DNA of 64,000 nucleotides from Pseudomonadota bacterium (lineage in GTDB: Bacteria; Pseudomonadota; Gammaproteobacteria; Steroidobacterales; Steroidobacteraceae). The notes beneath the pieces are model-generated. The model worked only from the letters and a program-made list of their open reading frames with translations, was not told the DNA's origin and ran no database searches. Positions 45,490 through 54,284 of the stretch are shown here, in pieces. The first letter of the stretch is position 1. Every line of letters starts with the position of its first letter. The stretch spans positions 1 to 64,000 of the forward strand of contig JAFEDS010000028.1 in the NCBI GenBank assembly GCA_018241505.1. The letters are read 5' to 3'. Both the position numbers and the translations under genes were made by a program.

Positions 45490-47051
45490 AAGCCTGGAGC
45501 ACCCGGATTCTTCTGGTGCTCGTCGTCCTCGTGCTGATGTTGCCTTTTTTCTTCCGCGCCCTGTTGGTCACACAGCCGCGAGTGGCGGTTCAATCGGGGC
45601 CGACGGACCAACTCGTCATCATGACACCGAATCTGGAGGCCGTCCGGCGCAAATTCGAGCGGGGATTTTCTGCATGGTACGCGGGCAAGTACCACCGCGG
45701 TGTGAGTATCGAGTACCTCAGCTTCGGTGGCGGCGAGATCGTGAAATTCTTTCAGGCCAGTGAAGCGGCTCACGAGAAATCGGGGACGTACAACGTCGAT
45801 CTCGTCTGGGGCGGCAGCGATTCTCTTTTCAGTGATGCCCTCGGGGGCAAATACCTCGAAACGACTTCACTGGAGCCTGGGGTGTTGGAGGCGGCGTTTC
45901 CTACGCCGGACATCGGTGGCGTGCCTCTGTATGACACCTCACCCGGTGGTCCCCGTTGGTTCGGAGCAGCCCTCTCGAGCTTTGGCATAATGTACAACCG
46001 CGATGTGCTCGCGTATCTGCACCTTCCCGAACCGAAGACTTGGGCGGATCTTGCCGACCCGCGCTACAGCGGCTGGCTCGAGCTGGCGGACCCAACCCGC
46101 TCTGCGTCTGCGAAAGCGGCTCTGCAGGTAATTGTCGAACGGGAGATTGAAACGGCCACCGAGCAGCATCGACCGCAGGAGGAAGCGTGGGCACGTGGTA
46201 TGGGGTTGATACGGCAGATCGCGGCGAACGCACGGGGATTTACGCAGGCGGCGAATGAGCTGCCGAGCGCGGTCGGTAGTGGAGATGTGGCCGCGGCGAT
46301 GTCCATTGATTTTTATGCGCGGTCGCAGATTGCGGCGATTGGGTGCGAGGCGCGGCCGGGGGTGGCGATTGAGTTGTCGAGGGCGACGGTTGGGCGGACC
46401 GGTGCGACGCTCGAGCGGCCGGGCGCCTGTGTTGAGCGCGTCGGTTATGTGGAGCCGCAGGGCGCCACCATGGTTACGCCAGAGCCGATCGGCGTTGCAA
46501 AAGGCGCACAACATGCGGAAGTAGCGAAACGCTTTATTGAGTTTGTGCTGAGCGAGACGGGGCAGCGTTTGTGGATCACCAGGCCGGGGCGGGGTGAGAC
46601 GCCGGAAATGGCGTTGCAACGTTTGCCGGTCGTGCGTTCCGTGTATGACAACCCAGTCAACTTTACGGAGTTCACCAACCCATTTACGACCGCCGGCGGT
46701 TTCAACACGAAGCCGAGCCGGCGGGCCGCCTTCGGATTGATGGGTGAGCTGATTGCGCTGTGTTGCATCGATTTGCTGCCCGATTTGCGCACAACCCGCC
46801 GGGCGATTGTCGAGTCGCCGCGTGCCGCGCAGTTGGATACCCAGCTCGGGACGTTTCCGGTGAGTCAGGCAGCATCTCAGGCCGGGGTGGAGGTCCACCG
46901 GCAGATGTTGAAAGGGAAGCCGGAGGACTGGCTGGCGCTGCAGCGTCAGTGGCGGGATCAGTTCAGGGCGGAGTATCGAGAGTTGCGGCGTGCCGCGGCG
47001 GTTGCGGGTCCGCGGGAGGCAGCGTCGGGGCGCGCGCTGGTGGCGCGGTGA
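45486..47051 (+). CDS. ABC transporter extracellular solute-binding protein, membrane-anchored
   Basis: 521 residues, longer than typical family 1 binding proteins (~340). The N-terminus is a hydrophobic helix (ILLVLVVLVLMLPFFFRALL) without a clear cleavage site or lipobox, so the protein may stay tethered. The periplasmic part has DLVWGGSDSLFSDAL, GIMYNRDVL, PKTWADLADPRYSGWLEL and VEPQGATMVTPEPIGVAKGA, typical of Fe3+/2-aminoethylphosphonate-type proteins. An Arg/Gly/Ala insertion sits before VEPQG (about 285-317), and the C-terminal ~30 residues are low complexity. Overlaps both neighbours (ATGA, GTGA). Confidence 0.85.
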   Translation: MKAWSTRILLVLVVLVLMLPFFFRALLVTQPRVAVQSGPTDQLVIMTPNLEAVRRKFERGFSAWYAGKYHRGVSIEYLSFGGGEIVKFFQASEAAHEKSGTYNVDLVWGGSDSLFSDALGGKYLETTSLEPGVLEAAFPTPDIGGVPLYDTSPGGPRWFGAALSSFGIMYNRDVLAYLHLPEPKTWADLADPRYSGWLELADPTRSASAKAALQVIVEREIETATEQHRPQEEAWARGMGLIRQIAANARGFTQAANELPSAVGSGDVAAAMSIDFYARSQIAAIGCEARPGVAIELSRATVGRTGATLERPGACVERVGYVEPQGATMVTPEPIGVAKGAQHAEVAKRFIEFVLSETGQRLWITRPGRGETPEMALQRLPVVRSVYDNPVNFTEFTNPFTTAGGFNTKPSRRAAFGLMGELIALCCIDLLPDLRTTRRAIVESPRAAQLDTQLGTFPVSQAASQAGVEVHRQMLKGKPEDWLALQRQWRDQFRAEYRELRRAAAVAGPREAASGRALVAR

Positions 47052-48790
47052 GCAGTGGCGCACGCTACATCGCCTTCGCGGCCGTCCTGCTGCTGTTCAG
47101 CCTTTTCCTGCTGTGGCCCGTTTGGACGGTCATCAGCACGGGCCTCGGGCTTTCAACCCCGGGTGTGAAGCTCGCCTCGGTGGGCGCCTATCTCACCGCT
47201 GTCTTCCAGGACCAGCAGTTTCGCATGGGCGCTATCAACAGCGCCGTGATCGCTGCGCTCGTGACCGCGTGTTGTGTTGCGATTGCCGTGCCGCTCGCGC
47301 TCCTGAATCGGCGATTTGAGTTTCCCGGCAAGAAGCTGTTCGCCTCCTTGCTGCTCGTGCCCCTCGTCCTGCCGCCTTTTGTCGGGGCTATCGGTATCCG
47401 GTTCATGTTCGGTGCCCAGGGCGCGCTGACGGCCCTGTGCCAACACCTGGGCCTCGTGCCGCAAGGGGCGCCGCTCAATTTCCTTGCCAACCACTCATTC
47501 GGCGCGGTGGTGGTCAGCGAAGCATTCAGTCTGTACCCCGTCCTGTTTGTGAACGTGGTAACGGCGCTGTCATTCGTGGACCCGTCACTCGAGCAGGCGG
47601 CGGCCAATCTGGGCGCATCCGCGGGGCGCGTGTTTCGTTCAGTGACCTTACCGCTGATGCTGCCGGGCGTCTTCGCGGGCGCTTCCATTGTGTTCATCTG
47701 GAGCTTCTCCGAGCTGGGTACCCCGTTGATGTTCGACTTCTACGATGTCACGCCGGTGCAGGTTTATTTTCGGATCACGGAAATTTCCAACAATCCGCTG
47801 CCCTACGCGCTGTTGATTGTGACCATGCTTGGCTGCTGCATCGTGTATGCACTGGGAAAAGTGGCTATGGGCTGGCGCAGTCAGATCGGCTGGACCAAGA
47901 CGCCAGCGGCGCTGGGCAGCATTCAACTGCGCGGTGCCGGCGCGGCGTGGGTGGCGATACCGTTCGTCATTGTGATTCTGCTGGCCCTTCTGCCGCACGT
48001 TGGCGTGATTCTGACGAGCGTCGCGCAGACCGGTCAGTGGTATCAAAGTGTTCTGCCACGTGTGTTCACAACTGACCATTACCAGCATGCGTTGACGCAT
48101 GAGCTGGCGCTGCCTTCCATCCGTAACAGCCTCGTCTTCTCGGGGCTGAGTGTGGTGCTCGATATTGCGCTCGGCCTGGGATTGGCGATTCTGATCGTGC
48201 GTTCCAAACTGCCGTTCGCGCTGCGTGCAATGCTCGACAGTCTGTCGATGATGCCGCTGGCGGTTCCCGGGCTGGTGCTGGCATTCGGCTATCTTGCGGT
48301 CAGCTTGCAGATCAAGGCGTGGTTTCCCGACTGGAAGTGGCTGCTGAGTGTGATAGATGTGCAGAAGAATCCGACCCTCCTGCTGGTAATGGCTTACACC
48401 ATCCGGCGCTTGCCTTACGTGGTCCGGAGCACGGTGGCGGGTCTGGAGCAGACGCCCGAGGAGCTGGAGCTGGCGGCACGGAATATGGGGGCCACGCGCT
48501 CGCAGGTGCTGCTGCGGATTACAACTCCGTTGTTGGGTGCAAATCTGGTTGCCGGTGCCTTGATGGTATTTGCGTTCACCATGCTGGAGGTGAGCGATTC
48601 ACTGATCCTGGTGCAGAAGCAATCCTACTGGCCGATCACACGAGCAATATTGGAGCTGTTTCAGCGGCTGGGAGACGGGCCATATATCGCAAGCGCACTG
48701 GGTGCCTGGGCCATGCTGCTGCTGACTCTCATACTCGTTTTGGTGAATTCGCTGTTGGGCAAGCGCGTGGGCGCGCTTTTTAGAATTTAA
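47048..48790 (+). CDS. ABC transporter permease, fused double (FbpB-like)
   Basis: 580 residues from GTG 47048, which overlaps the binding-protein stop (GTGA). It contains two permease units. Their EAA loops are SLEQAAANLGASAGRVFRSVTLPL (first) and TPEELELAARNMGATRSQVLLRITTPLL (second), each after a cluster of membrane helices, so one chain forms the whole channel as in FbpB. The frame is open upstream but that part lies inside the binding-protein gene. It converges with rapZ with a 4-base overlap. Confidence 0.9.
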   Translation: MSSGARYIAFAAVLLLFSLFLLWPVWTVISTGLGLSTPGVKLASVGAYLTAVFQDQQFRMGAINSAVIAALVTACCVAIAVPLALLNRRFEFPGKKLFASLLLVPLVLPPFVGAIGIRFMFGAQGALTALCQHLGLVPQGAPLNFLANHSFGAVVVSEAFSLYPVLFVNVVTALSFVDPSLEQAAANLGASAGRVFRSVTLPLMLPGVFAGASIVFIWSFSELGTPLMFDFYDVTPVQVYFRITEISNNPLPYALLIVTMLGCCIVYALGKVAMGWRSQIGWTKTPAALGSIQLRGAGAAWVAIPFVIVILLALLPHVGVILTSVAQTGQWYQSVLPRVFTTDHYQHALTHELALPSIRNSLVFSGLSVVLDIALGLGLAILIVRSKLPFALRAMLDSLSMMPLAVPGLVLAFGYLAVSLQIKAWFPDWKWLLSVIDVQKNPTLLLVMAYTIRRLPYVVRSTVAGLEQTPEELELAARNMGATRSQVLLRITTPLLGANLVAGALMVFAFTMLEVSDSLILVQKQSYWPITRAILELFQRLGDGPYIASALGAWAMLLLTLILVLVNSLLGKRVGALFRI

Positions 48791-49671
48791 GCAAGGCGCA
48801 GGCGTTGGGGTGCGGCGTGCAGCGAGCTGTGGCGCGCCGAGACATTTGGATAGCGGGCGGCGAAAATCTCCGCGAGCCGATCCACGATATAAACCGAACG
48901 ATGCTGGCCGCCGGTGCAGCCCACCGCCACGGTCAGGTAGCCGCGGTTGCTGGCCTGGTACTCAGGAATCCGTGCCGTCATGAATTGCGCTATGTCGGCA
49001 ATCAGGGTTCCGACAGTCGTCTGGGCTTCGAGGAAGTGAATGACTTCCGGATCGCGCCCCGTCAGATTGCGCAGCGAGGGTTCCCAGTAGGGATTGGGCA
49101 GGGAGCGTGCGTCAAACACGAAGTCCGCATCGCCCGGAATGCCATGTTTGAAGCCAAAGGATTCGAACGTGATGGACAGCCGGCCGACACTGCGCTGTTC
49201 CACACGCTCGTGGATGATATCGCGCAGGGCGTGTACGCCCATCTTCGAAGTGTCGATGACCAGGTCGGCTGCATAGACTATGGGCTCCAGCAGTTGCCGC
49301 TCCAGCGCCATGGCCTCGCGAAGGTCGACATTGTGACCGCTCATCGGGTGCTTGCGGCGCGTTTCGGCAAAGCGGCGCAGGAGCTCCTCGTCACTGGTCA
49401 CGAGAAAGATGACCTCGCACTGGATGCCGCTTCGCCGCAGCTCGTCTATGAGCTGCGGTACCGTCGCAATCTCGGCCGCCGTGTTGCGCGCGTCGAGGCC
49501 GATGGCGGTGCGCTCGTAGGTCGGCTCCGGGCTGCGCACCGTGTAGGAAATAAACGGCTTCAGCAATGCCGCCGGGATGTTGTCAATGCAATAAAAGCCG
49601 AGGTCCTCGAGCATGTGCAATGCCACGCTTTTCCCGGAACCCGACAAACCGCTGAGGATGATGATGCGCAC
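48787..49671 (-). CDS. rapZ: RNase adapter protein RapZ
   Basis: 294 residues. In enterics RapZ binds the small RNA GlmZ and delivers it to RNase E, controlling glmS and hence amino-sugar synthesis; it also binds nucleotide. Walker A GLSGSGKS (8-15), the conserved IGLDARN and FETRRKHPM (as RFAETRRKHPMS), TFESFGFKHGIP and the C-terminal VAVGCTGGQHRSVYI are present. It sits where expected near rpoN and hpf, but ptsN, usually just before it, is missing. Confidence 0.95.
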   Translation of the reverse strand: MRIIILSGLSGSGKSVALHMLEDLGFYCIDNIPAALLKPFISYTVRSPEPTYERTAIGLDARNTAAEIATVPQLIDELRRSGIQCEVIFLVTSDEELLRRFAETRRKHPMSGHNVDLREAMALERQLLEPIVYAADLVIDTSKMGVHALRDIIHERVEQRSVGRLSITFESFGFKHGIPGDADFVFDARSLPNPYWEPSLRNLTGRDPEVIHFLEAQTTVGTLIADIAQFMTARIPEYQASNRGYLTVAVGCTGGQHRSVYIVDRLAEIFAARYPNVSARHSSLHAAPQRLRLA

Positions 49672-49839
49672 GGGCGCAAGTTAGCGCCAGCAGCCGGGCG
49701 GCTGCAAGCGCCGGTTTGGCCAATATGCGTTACGGGCCTGTGACCGTCCGAACCGTGACAAAACGGTTGAACATATCGGGCCGGCCGGGGCCCCGTGACC
49801 GAGTCCGGCGCGGTCCAAAACCGCGCCGGCAGGGGAAGC
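49672..49839 (-). other. Spacer between hpf and rapZ (site where ptsN is normally found)
   Basis: 168 bases without a gene. It contains a 10-bp perfect GC stem after hpf (listed separately) and a small AACCGT/ACGGTT stem (49751-49756/49763-49768). No remnant of a phosphotransferase gene is recognisable. Confidence 0.6.
49805..49829 (-). terminator. Strong GC hairpin after hpf
   Basis: Perfect 10-bp stem (CCGGCGCGGT/ACCGCGCCGG) with a 5-base loop, 10 bases past the hpf stop. No T-run follows on the minus strand, so it may attenuate or stabilise rather than terminate. It belongs loosely to the GC palindrome family. Confidence 0.5.
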
Positions 49840-50172
49840 TTACAATGATGCGATGTTGCGGGCGGAGCGCTGGGCTTCGCTGGCGTGGTGGTCGCGTTTC
49901 TTTTCTTTGTGCTTTTTAACGCAGCGGTCGAGCTTGTCGGTGAGAACGTCGATGGCGGCGTACATGTTTTCTTCCGAGGCGTCTGCGTGAATGGAATTGC
50001 CGCTCACGTGCAGAGTTGCTTCGGCCGTCTGTCGCAGCTTCTCTACCGTCAGCACGCAGTGAACGTCGATGACCTGATCGAAGTGCCTTGCGATACGATC
50101 GATTTTCTTCTCCACATATCCGCGTAGTGCCGCAGTGACCTCGATATTGTGGCCGGTGACGTTGAGCTGCAT
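49840..50172 (-). CDS. hpf: Ribosome hibernation promoting factor
   Basis: 110 residues from ATG 50172 (GGAGAC 5 bases upstream). Short-type HPF that helps form inactive 70S/100S ribosomes in stationary phase. Features: MQLNVTGHNIEVTAALRGYV, IDVHCVLTVEK, then HADASEENMYAAIDVLTDKLDRCVKKHKEK. It lies directly after rpoN, the usual order. An earlier ATG at 50196 would add eight unlikely residues. Confidence 0.95.
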   Translation of the reverse strand: MQLNVTGHNIEVTAALRGYVEKKIDRIARHFDQVIDVHCVLTVEKLRQTAEATLHVSGNSIHADASEENMYAAIDVLTDKLDRCVKKHKEKKRDHHASEAQRSARNIASL

Positions 50173-50200
50173 AGCCGTCTCCTTTGAGTTGTTCACTCTC

Positions 50201-51685
50201 TTACATTTGCCTCAATCCCGCTCGTCGACGCTCATTCGAGGGGGCAATGCCCATCGCCTCGCGATACTTGGCCACTGTTCGGCGTGCGACCGGGATACCC
50301 TCCCCGGACAACAACTCCGCAATGCGACCGTCGCTCAAAGGCGTCTCGGCGTCTTCTTCTTTGACCAACTTCTTGATTTTGGCGCGAATGGCGGTGGAGG
50401 ACGTGCCGGAGCCATCCGCCCCTTCGACCTGGCTGGAGAAAAAATAGCGCAGCTCGAAAACGCCGCGCGGTGTATGCATGTACTTGCCGGAAGTCACGCG
50501 TGAGATGGTGGACTCGTGCATGCCGACGGCTTCGGCAATGTCCTTCAGGATCATTGGCCGCATATGCTCATCGCCGTGCTCGAGGAAAGCCTGCTGGCGC
50601 TCGACAATGGAGCGCGCGACCTTGATGAGCGTTTCGTGGCGGATTTCCAGGCTCTTCAGCAGCCAGCGCGCTTCCTGGAGTTGGGCGCGCATGGTGGCGT
50701 GACTGGCATTGCGGCCAATCAGGCTCGCGTAGCTGTTGTTCAGGCGGACGCGGGGCAGGGTGGCGGAGTTGATTTCCACCGACCAACCGTGATCGGTCCG
50801 GCGTACAAACACGTCGGGAACCACGTACTCCGCGGAGCCGGTGCTGACTGTGGCGCCCGGGCGCGGATGGCACGAGCGCACCAGCGCCAGGGCATTCGCG
50901 ATCTCTTCCTCGGTCGCGCGCAGCTCACGGCGCAGGAGCGACAACTCGCGCTCGGCAACGAGCTCGAGATGATGGCGTGCAATTTCAATCGCAGTGTTGA
51001 ATCCGGGTGTCGCAGGGTCGAGCTGGCGCAACTGCAGCTCGATGCACTCGCCCACCGAGCGCGCACCGACGCCTGGAGGATCCAGCGCCTGCACGCCGCC
51101 GACCAACACGGACTCCACCTCGGCGGCATCGCATTCGATTTCCGGACGCAGGGTGTTGGCAATCTCGTCGAGCGGCTCGGTCAGGTAACCGTCGTCGCTG
51201 ATGGCATCGACGATCGCGCGGGCGATGGCGAATTCACGCGGTTCGAGCTTCGCCAGCTCGAGCTGCCACAACAGGTGGTCCTGCAGTGACTGGCCGGCGG
51301 CGTCCGCGAACTCCTGCTGGCGCTCATCGTCATCGTTGTTCCACGGCGTCTCGGAGGATCCAACGCTCTGCTCGCCCCAGCCCTCGTCAACAACCTCGAC
51401 GGTGCTCTCTTCCCGGCTGCGCTCCGGGACCTCAGGTTGCTCGCGAACCCGATCGAGCTCGTGCTGCTGATCGGCGGCCAGCGGCGTTTCGCTGTCGGTG
51501 GCCTCGAATGTCCCGGTACCCTCGGCATCCTCCGTGGGCTCGAGCATCACATTTGTTTCGAGCAGCTCGCGAATGTGAGCTTGCAATTCGAGCGCCGGGA
51601 GCTGCAAGAGCCGGATTGCCTGCTGCAGCTGCGGGGTCATGGTCAGTTGCTGACCCAACTTGAGCTGCAGAGAAGGTTTCAGCAT
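50201..51685 (-). CDS. rpoN: RNA polymerase sigma-54 factor
   Basis: 494 residues. The Gln/Leu-rich region I (LKLGQQLTMTPQLQQAIRLL) binds enhancer-activator output. An acidic region II follows (about 55-125). The core-binding and HTH parts lie in the C-terminal half, with GMHESTISRVTSGKYMHTPRG and FELRYFFSS, and the RpoN box RRTVAKYRE (468-476) that reads the -24 element. It stands downstream of lptB in the usual LPS-export/nitrogen operon. Confidence 0.97.
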   Translation of the reverse strand: MLKPSLQLKLGQQLTMTPQLQQAIRLLQLPALELQAHIRELLETNVMLEPTEDAEGTGTFEATDSETPLAADQQHELDRVREQPEVPERSREESTVEVVDEGWGEQSVGSSETPWNNDDDERQQEFADAAGQSLQDHLLWQLELAKLEPREFAIARAIVDAISDDGYLTEPLDEIANTLRPEIECDAAEVESVLVGGVQALDPPGVGARSVGECIELQLRQLDPATPGFNTAIEIARHHLELVAERELSLLRRELRATEEEIANALALVRSCHPRPGATVSTGSAEYVVPDVFVRRTDHGWSVEINSATLPRVRLNNSYASLIGRNASHATMRAQLQEARWLLKSLEIRHETLIKVARSIVERQQAFLEHGDEHMRPMILKDIAEAVGMHESTISRVTSGKYMHTPRGVFELRYFFSSQVEGADGSGTSSTAIRAKIKKLVKEEDAETPLSDGRIAELLSGEGIPVARRTVAKYREAMGIAPSNERRRAGLRQM

Positions 51686-51777
51686 GGCGACACGAACGGC
51701 AGGATGGGCATTCCAATTGTAAGTAATTGAAAGATTTGACTTTATCCTCGTACCCCGCGGGGCGGGGCCGGCGCGGG

Positions 51778-52503
51778 TCAGAGGCGAAACGACTGACCCA
51801 AGTACACCTCACGCACTTGGGGGTTGGCAAGGATTTCTTCCGCAGTTCCGGCCGCGATGGCGGTGCCCTGATTGACAATGTAGGCGCGGTTGCAGACGCC
51901 CAGCGTCTCGCGCACGTTGTGGTCGGTAATCAGCACACCGATGTCCCGGCTGGTCAGCTCCCGAATGATGCGCTGAATGTCCAGGACGGAGAGGGGGTCG
52001 ACTCCGGCAAAAGGCTCGTCGAGCAGCATGAAACGGGGCTCCGCGGCCAATGCGCGGGCAATTTCCACACGCCGCCGTTCACCGCCGGAAAGTGACAGTC
52101 CCATGCTGCGCCGGACGTGTCCGATTCGTAGCTCTTCAAGCAGCTCTTCCAGACGTTGTTCCCGGGCTGCACGATCGAGGTCATCGCGCGTCTCGAGGAT
52201 GGCCATGACGTTGTGTTCGACCGACAGTTTGCGGAATACCGAAGCCTCCTGCGGCAGGTAGCCGAGTCCCAGCCGCGCACGCCGGTGCATGGGCAGGCTG
52301 GTCAGTTCGGTATCTCCGAGGTGTATGCGTCCGGCATCGCACGGAACGAGCCCCACGATCATGTAGAACGCGGTTGTCTTACCGGCACCGTTGGGACCGA
52401 GCAGTCCCACGACTTCGCCGTTGGCGACTTCAATGGACAAATCGCGGACGACTTGCCGCGACCTGTAGCTCTTGGCAAGGCCGATGGCTCTGAGGGCGGT
52501 CAT
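51778..52503 (-). CDS. lptB: LPS export ABC transporter ATP-binding protein LptB
   Basis: 241 residues. Powers extraction of LPS from the inner membrane together with LptFG. Walker [11 protein letters not shown]-loop [16 protein letters not shown], signature [15 protein letters not shown], Walker [17 protein letters not shown] and switch His TDHNVRETL are intact. It overlaps the lptA stop by 4 bases. rpoN follows after 92 bases. Confidence 0.97.
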   Translation of the reverse strand: MTALRAIGLAKSYRSRQVVRDLSIEVANGEVVGLLGPNGAGKTTAFYMIVGLVPCDAGRIHLGDTELTSLPMHRRARLGLGYLPQEASVFRKLSVEHNVMAILETRDDLDRAAREQRLEELLEELRIGHVRRSMGLSLSGGERRRVEIARALAAEPRFMLLDEPFAGVDPLSVLDIQRIIRELTSRDIGVLITDHNVRETLGVCNRAYIVNQGTAIAAGTAEEILANPQVREVYLGQSFRL

Positions 52504-53201
52504 GGTTTCTTGTCGGTATCCGTGCCACCGGAATTCGGGTTGATCTGGAAGTGCACCTGGCCCTTACCTTCGGGGTCCGCCGTGGCCTGCACATGCTGCG
52601 CCCGGATGTCATAAACCAGCTCGGGCGCACTCACCGAGTTGTGACCATCCCAGACCCAGGCGTCGTCCGAGCCGGAGTGGGCCGCGCCAGGAGCGATCTC
52701 CGCTCCGACCAACCTCACCGTTCCATCCGCCACGTTGTAGACGATTTCGTGCGCGCGGCCGCGGGCGGTCGCATCTATGTCGGTGCGCTTCTGCTCGAAT
52801 TCGGCCGGATTGCCCGTGGCGGTGGCCTTGGCAATGTACTTGTTCTTGAACTCTACAACGGCGAGATCCGACTTGAGACTGCCGTGCTGCTCACCGGTGA
52901 TCCTGACATTGCCCTCGAACGTCCAGCGGCTGTTGTCGAAGTTGTCGAGGCCGGTCGCGTGCGCGTGGTCAGCCTGGACTTTCGTGTCGCCCTGGGTGAT
53001 GACCACATCCTGGAAAACTACCGTGTCGCCTTTGTAGTCGACCTTCGACGATGTGACATCGATGGGCAGTTTGCGCGCGTCCTTGGAGGGAGCGGGAATC
53101 GAGCCCTTGTTGACTGCTGCGATGTGCGTCACGGCCAGCGCGCTGTTGAGCACCAACAGCGCGGGGGTGAGCAGGGCGATTCGTTGCAGCATTCGCATCA
53201 T
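52500..53201 (-). CDS. lptA: LPS transport periplasmic bridge protein LptA
   Basis: 233 residues from the ATG at 53201 with a signal peptide ([20 protein letters not shown]). A GTG at 53222 is possible but would overlap lptC. The mature part is the OstA-like beta-jellyroll: [25 protein letters not shown] and similar strands. The C-terminal ~20 residues are polar. It forms the periplasmic LPS bridge between LptC and LptD. Confidence 0.93.
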   Translation of the reverse strand: MMRMLQRIALLTPALLVLNSALAVTHIAAVNKGSIPAPSKDARKLPIDVTSSKVDYKGDTVVFQDVVITQGDTKVQADHAHATGLDNFDNSRWTFEGNVRITGEQHGSLKSDLAVVEFKNKYIAKATATGNPAEFEQKRTDIDATARGRAHEIVYNVADGTVRLVGAEIAPGAAHSGSDDAWVWDGHNSVSAPELVYDIRAQHVQATADPEGKGQVHFQINPNSGGTDTDKKP

Positions 53202-53202
53202 G

Positions 53203-53763
53203 TTATGGAGTAAACGTGCCACGCACGTTGGATTCGAGCACCAGGTGGTGTTCTTTCAGTGTGGCTACCAGTCCTTTCGATTTGAGCAGTCGTCCGGTTG
53301 TCGTCACCGTCACGGGTTCCGCCGTCGTGATGATGTCGTCGTGGGTGTCCACTGAAACCTTTTCCGTTGCGAGGTCGGCCATCTGGGATGATCCCGGGAG
53401 CAGTCCGTTCACATGGACGTTGCCGCTCAAGTCAACCTTGCCCGTCTCCGTGGTGAGCTCCCCCCGATCGGCCCGGCCCTTCCAGAGTTGGCCCTCATTG
53501 TCCCGGAACGACATCTGTACTTGCTCAAACTCCACGCCGTCTCCTGGGTGTTGACGAATCACGTCGGCATTTAGTGTGTAGACCGGCAATCCGTCGGCCC
53601 CGGTTTCCACGAGCGTTGCGTTACGTGCCGAGTAGCCGAGGTCCGCGCTCCCGGCGTCCAATGTCGTAGTCGTGGCGGTTGTCTCGCGCTGCTCTCCTCC
53701 GAGCCAGAACGAGCCTACTATGATTCCAATGATCAGCAGGGCGGCGAGAATCCGGAAAATCAT
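53203..53763 (-). CDS. lptC: LPS export system protein LptC
   Basis: 186 residues from ATG 53763, which overlaps the kdsC stop. A single N-terminal membrane helix (FRILAALLIIGIIVGSFWLGG) anchors a periplasmic jellyroll domain (YTLNADVIRQHPGDGVEFEQV, LSGNVHV). LptC receives LPS from LptBFG and passes it to LptA. Sequence is weakly conserved in this family, but size, topology and position are decisive. Confidence 0.93.
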   Translation of the reverse strand: MIFRILAALLIIGIIVGSFWLGGEQRETTATTTTLDAGSADLGYSARNATLVETGADGLPVYTLNADVIRQHPGDGVEFEQVQMSFRDNEGQLWKGRADRGELTTETGKVDLSGNVHVNGLLPGSSQMADLATEKVSVDTHDDIITTAEPVTVTTTGRLLKSKGLVATLKEHHLVLESNVRGTFTP

Positions 53764-54284
53764 CGTTTGCGCGCATCCAACAAATAGTCGCAAACCTCGC
53801 GTACCGCCCCTTGGCCACCCGGTAGCGAAGTCACCACGTGCGCTGCCTCGATCGCCTCCGCGTGAGCATCCGCAACTGCAAAAGCGAGCTTCACGGCCCT
53901 CATCAGGGGTACGTCTACTATATCGTCACCTACACACGCGCTTTCGGTCAGGTCGACCTGCAACTTCTTGCGCACTTTCTCGAAAGCGGCCACCTTGTCC
54001 TCAGCTCCTTGGACGACGTGTTTTACACCGAGTTCGCGGCACCGCGCGGAAACAATTCTGGAGCTGCGCCCGGAGATGACCGCGACATGGATTCCGGCCC
54101 GATCCAGGTGCTTGATCCCCAGACCGTCTCGCACATGAAACACTTTCAGTGCTTCACCACGGGGGCCGTAGTACAGCCGCCCATCCGTCAGGGTCCCATC
54201 AACGTCGAGTACCAGCAGCCGAATTGCGGCGGCAGCCTTCCGAGTTGTCGTTGTTAAACCGGGGCGTTTGGTCAACTTAGACAA
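53760..54284 (-). CDS. kdsC: 3-deoxy-D-manno-octulosonate 8-phosphate phosphatase
   Basis: 174-residue HAD phosphatase that converts Kdo 8-phosphate to Kdo. Motif I LLVLDVDGTLTDG (Asp27, Asp29), motif II ISGRSS, conserved Lys and GDDIVDVPLM are visible. The C-terminal tail LLDARKR is short. Overlaps kdsD (8 bases) and lptC (4 bases), so the operon is tightly coupled. Confidence 0.96.
   Translation of the reverse strand: MSKLTKRPGLTTTTRKAAAAIRLLVLDVDGTLTDGRLYYGPRGEALKVFHVRDGLGIKHLDRAGIHVAVISGRSSRIVSARCRELGVKHVVQGAEDKVAAFEKVRKKLQVDLTESACVGDDIVDVPLMRAVKLAFAVADAHAEAIEAAHVVTSLPGGQGAVREVCDYLLDARKR

Noticed and set aside
46760-47047. Upstream extension of the permease frame
   Set aside because: It lies inside the binding-protein gene; the GTG at 47048 overlapping that stop gives the correct N-terminus.
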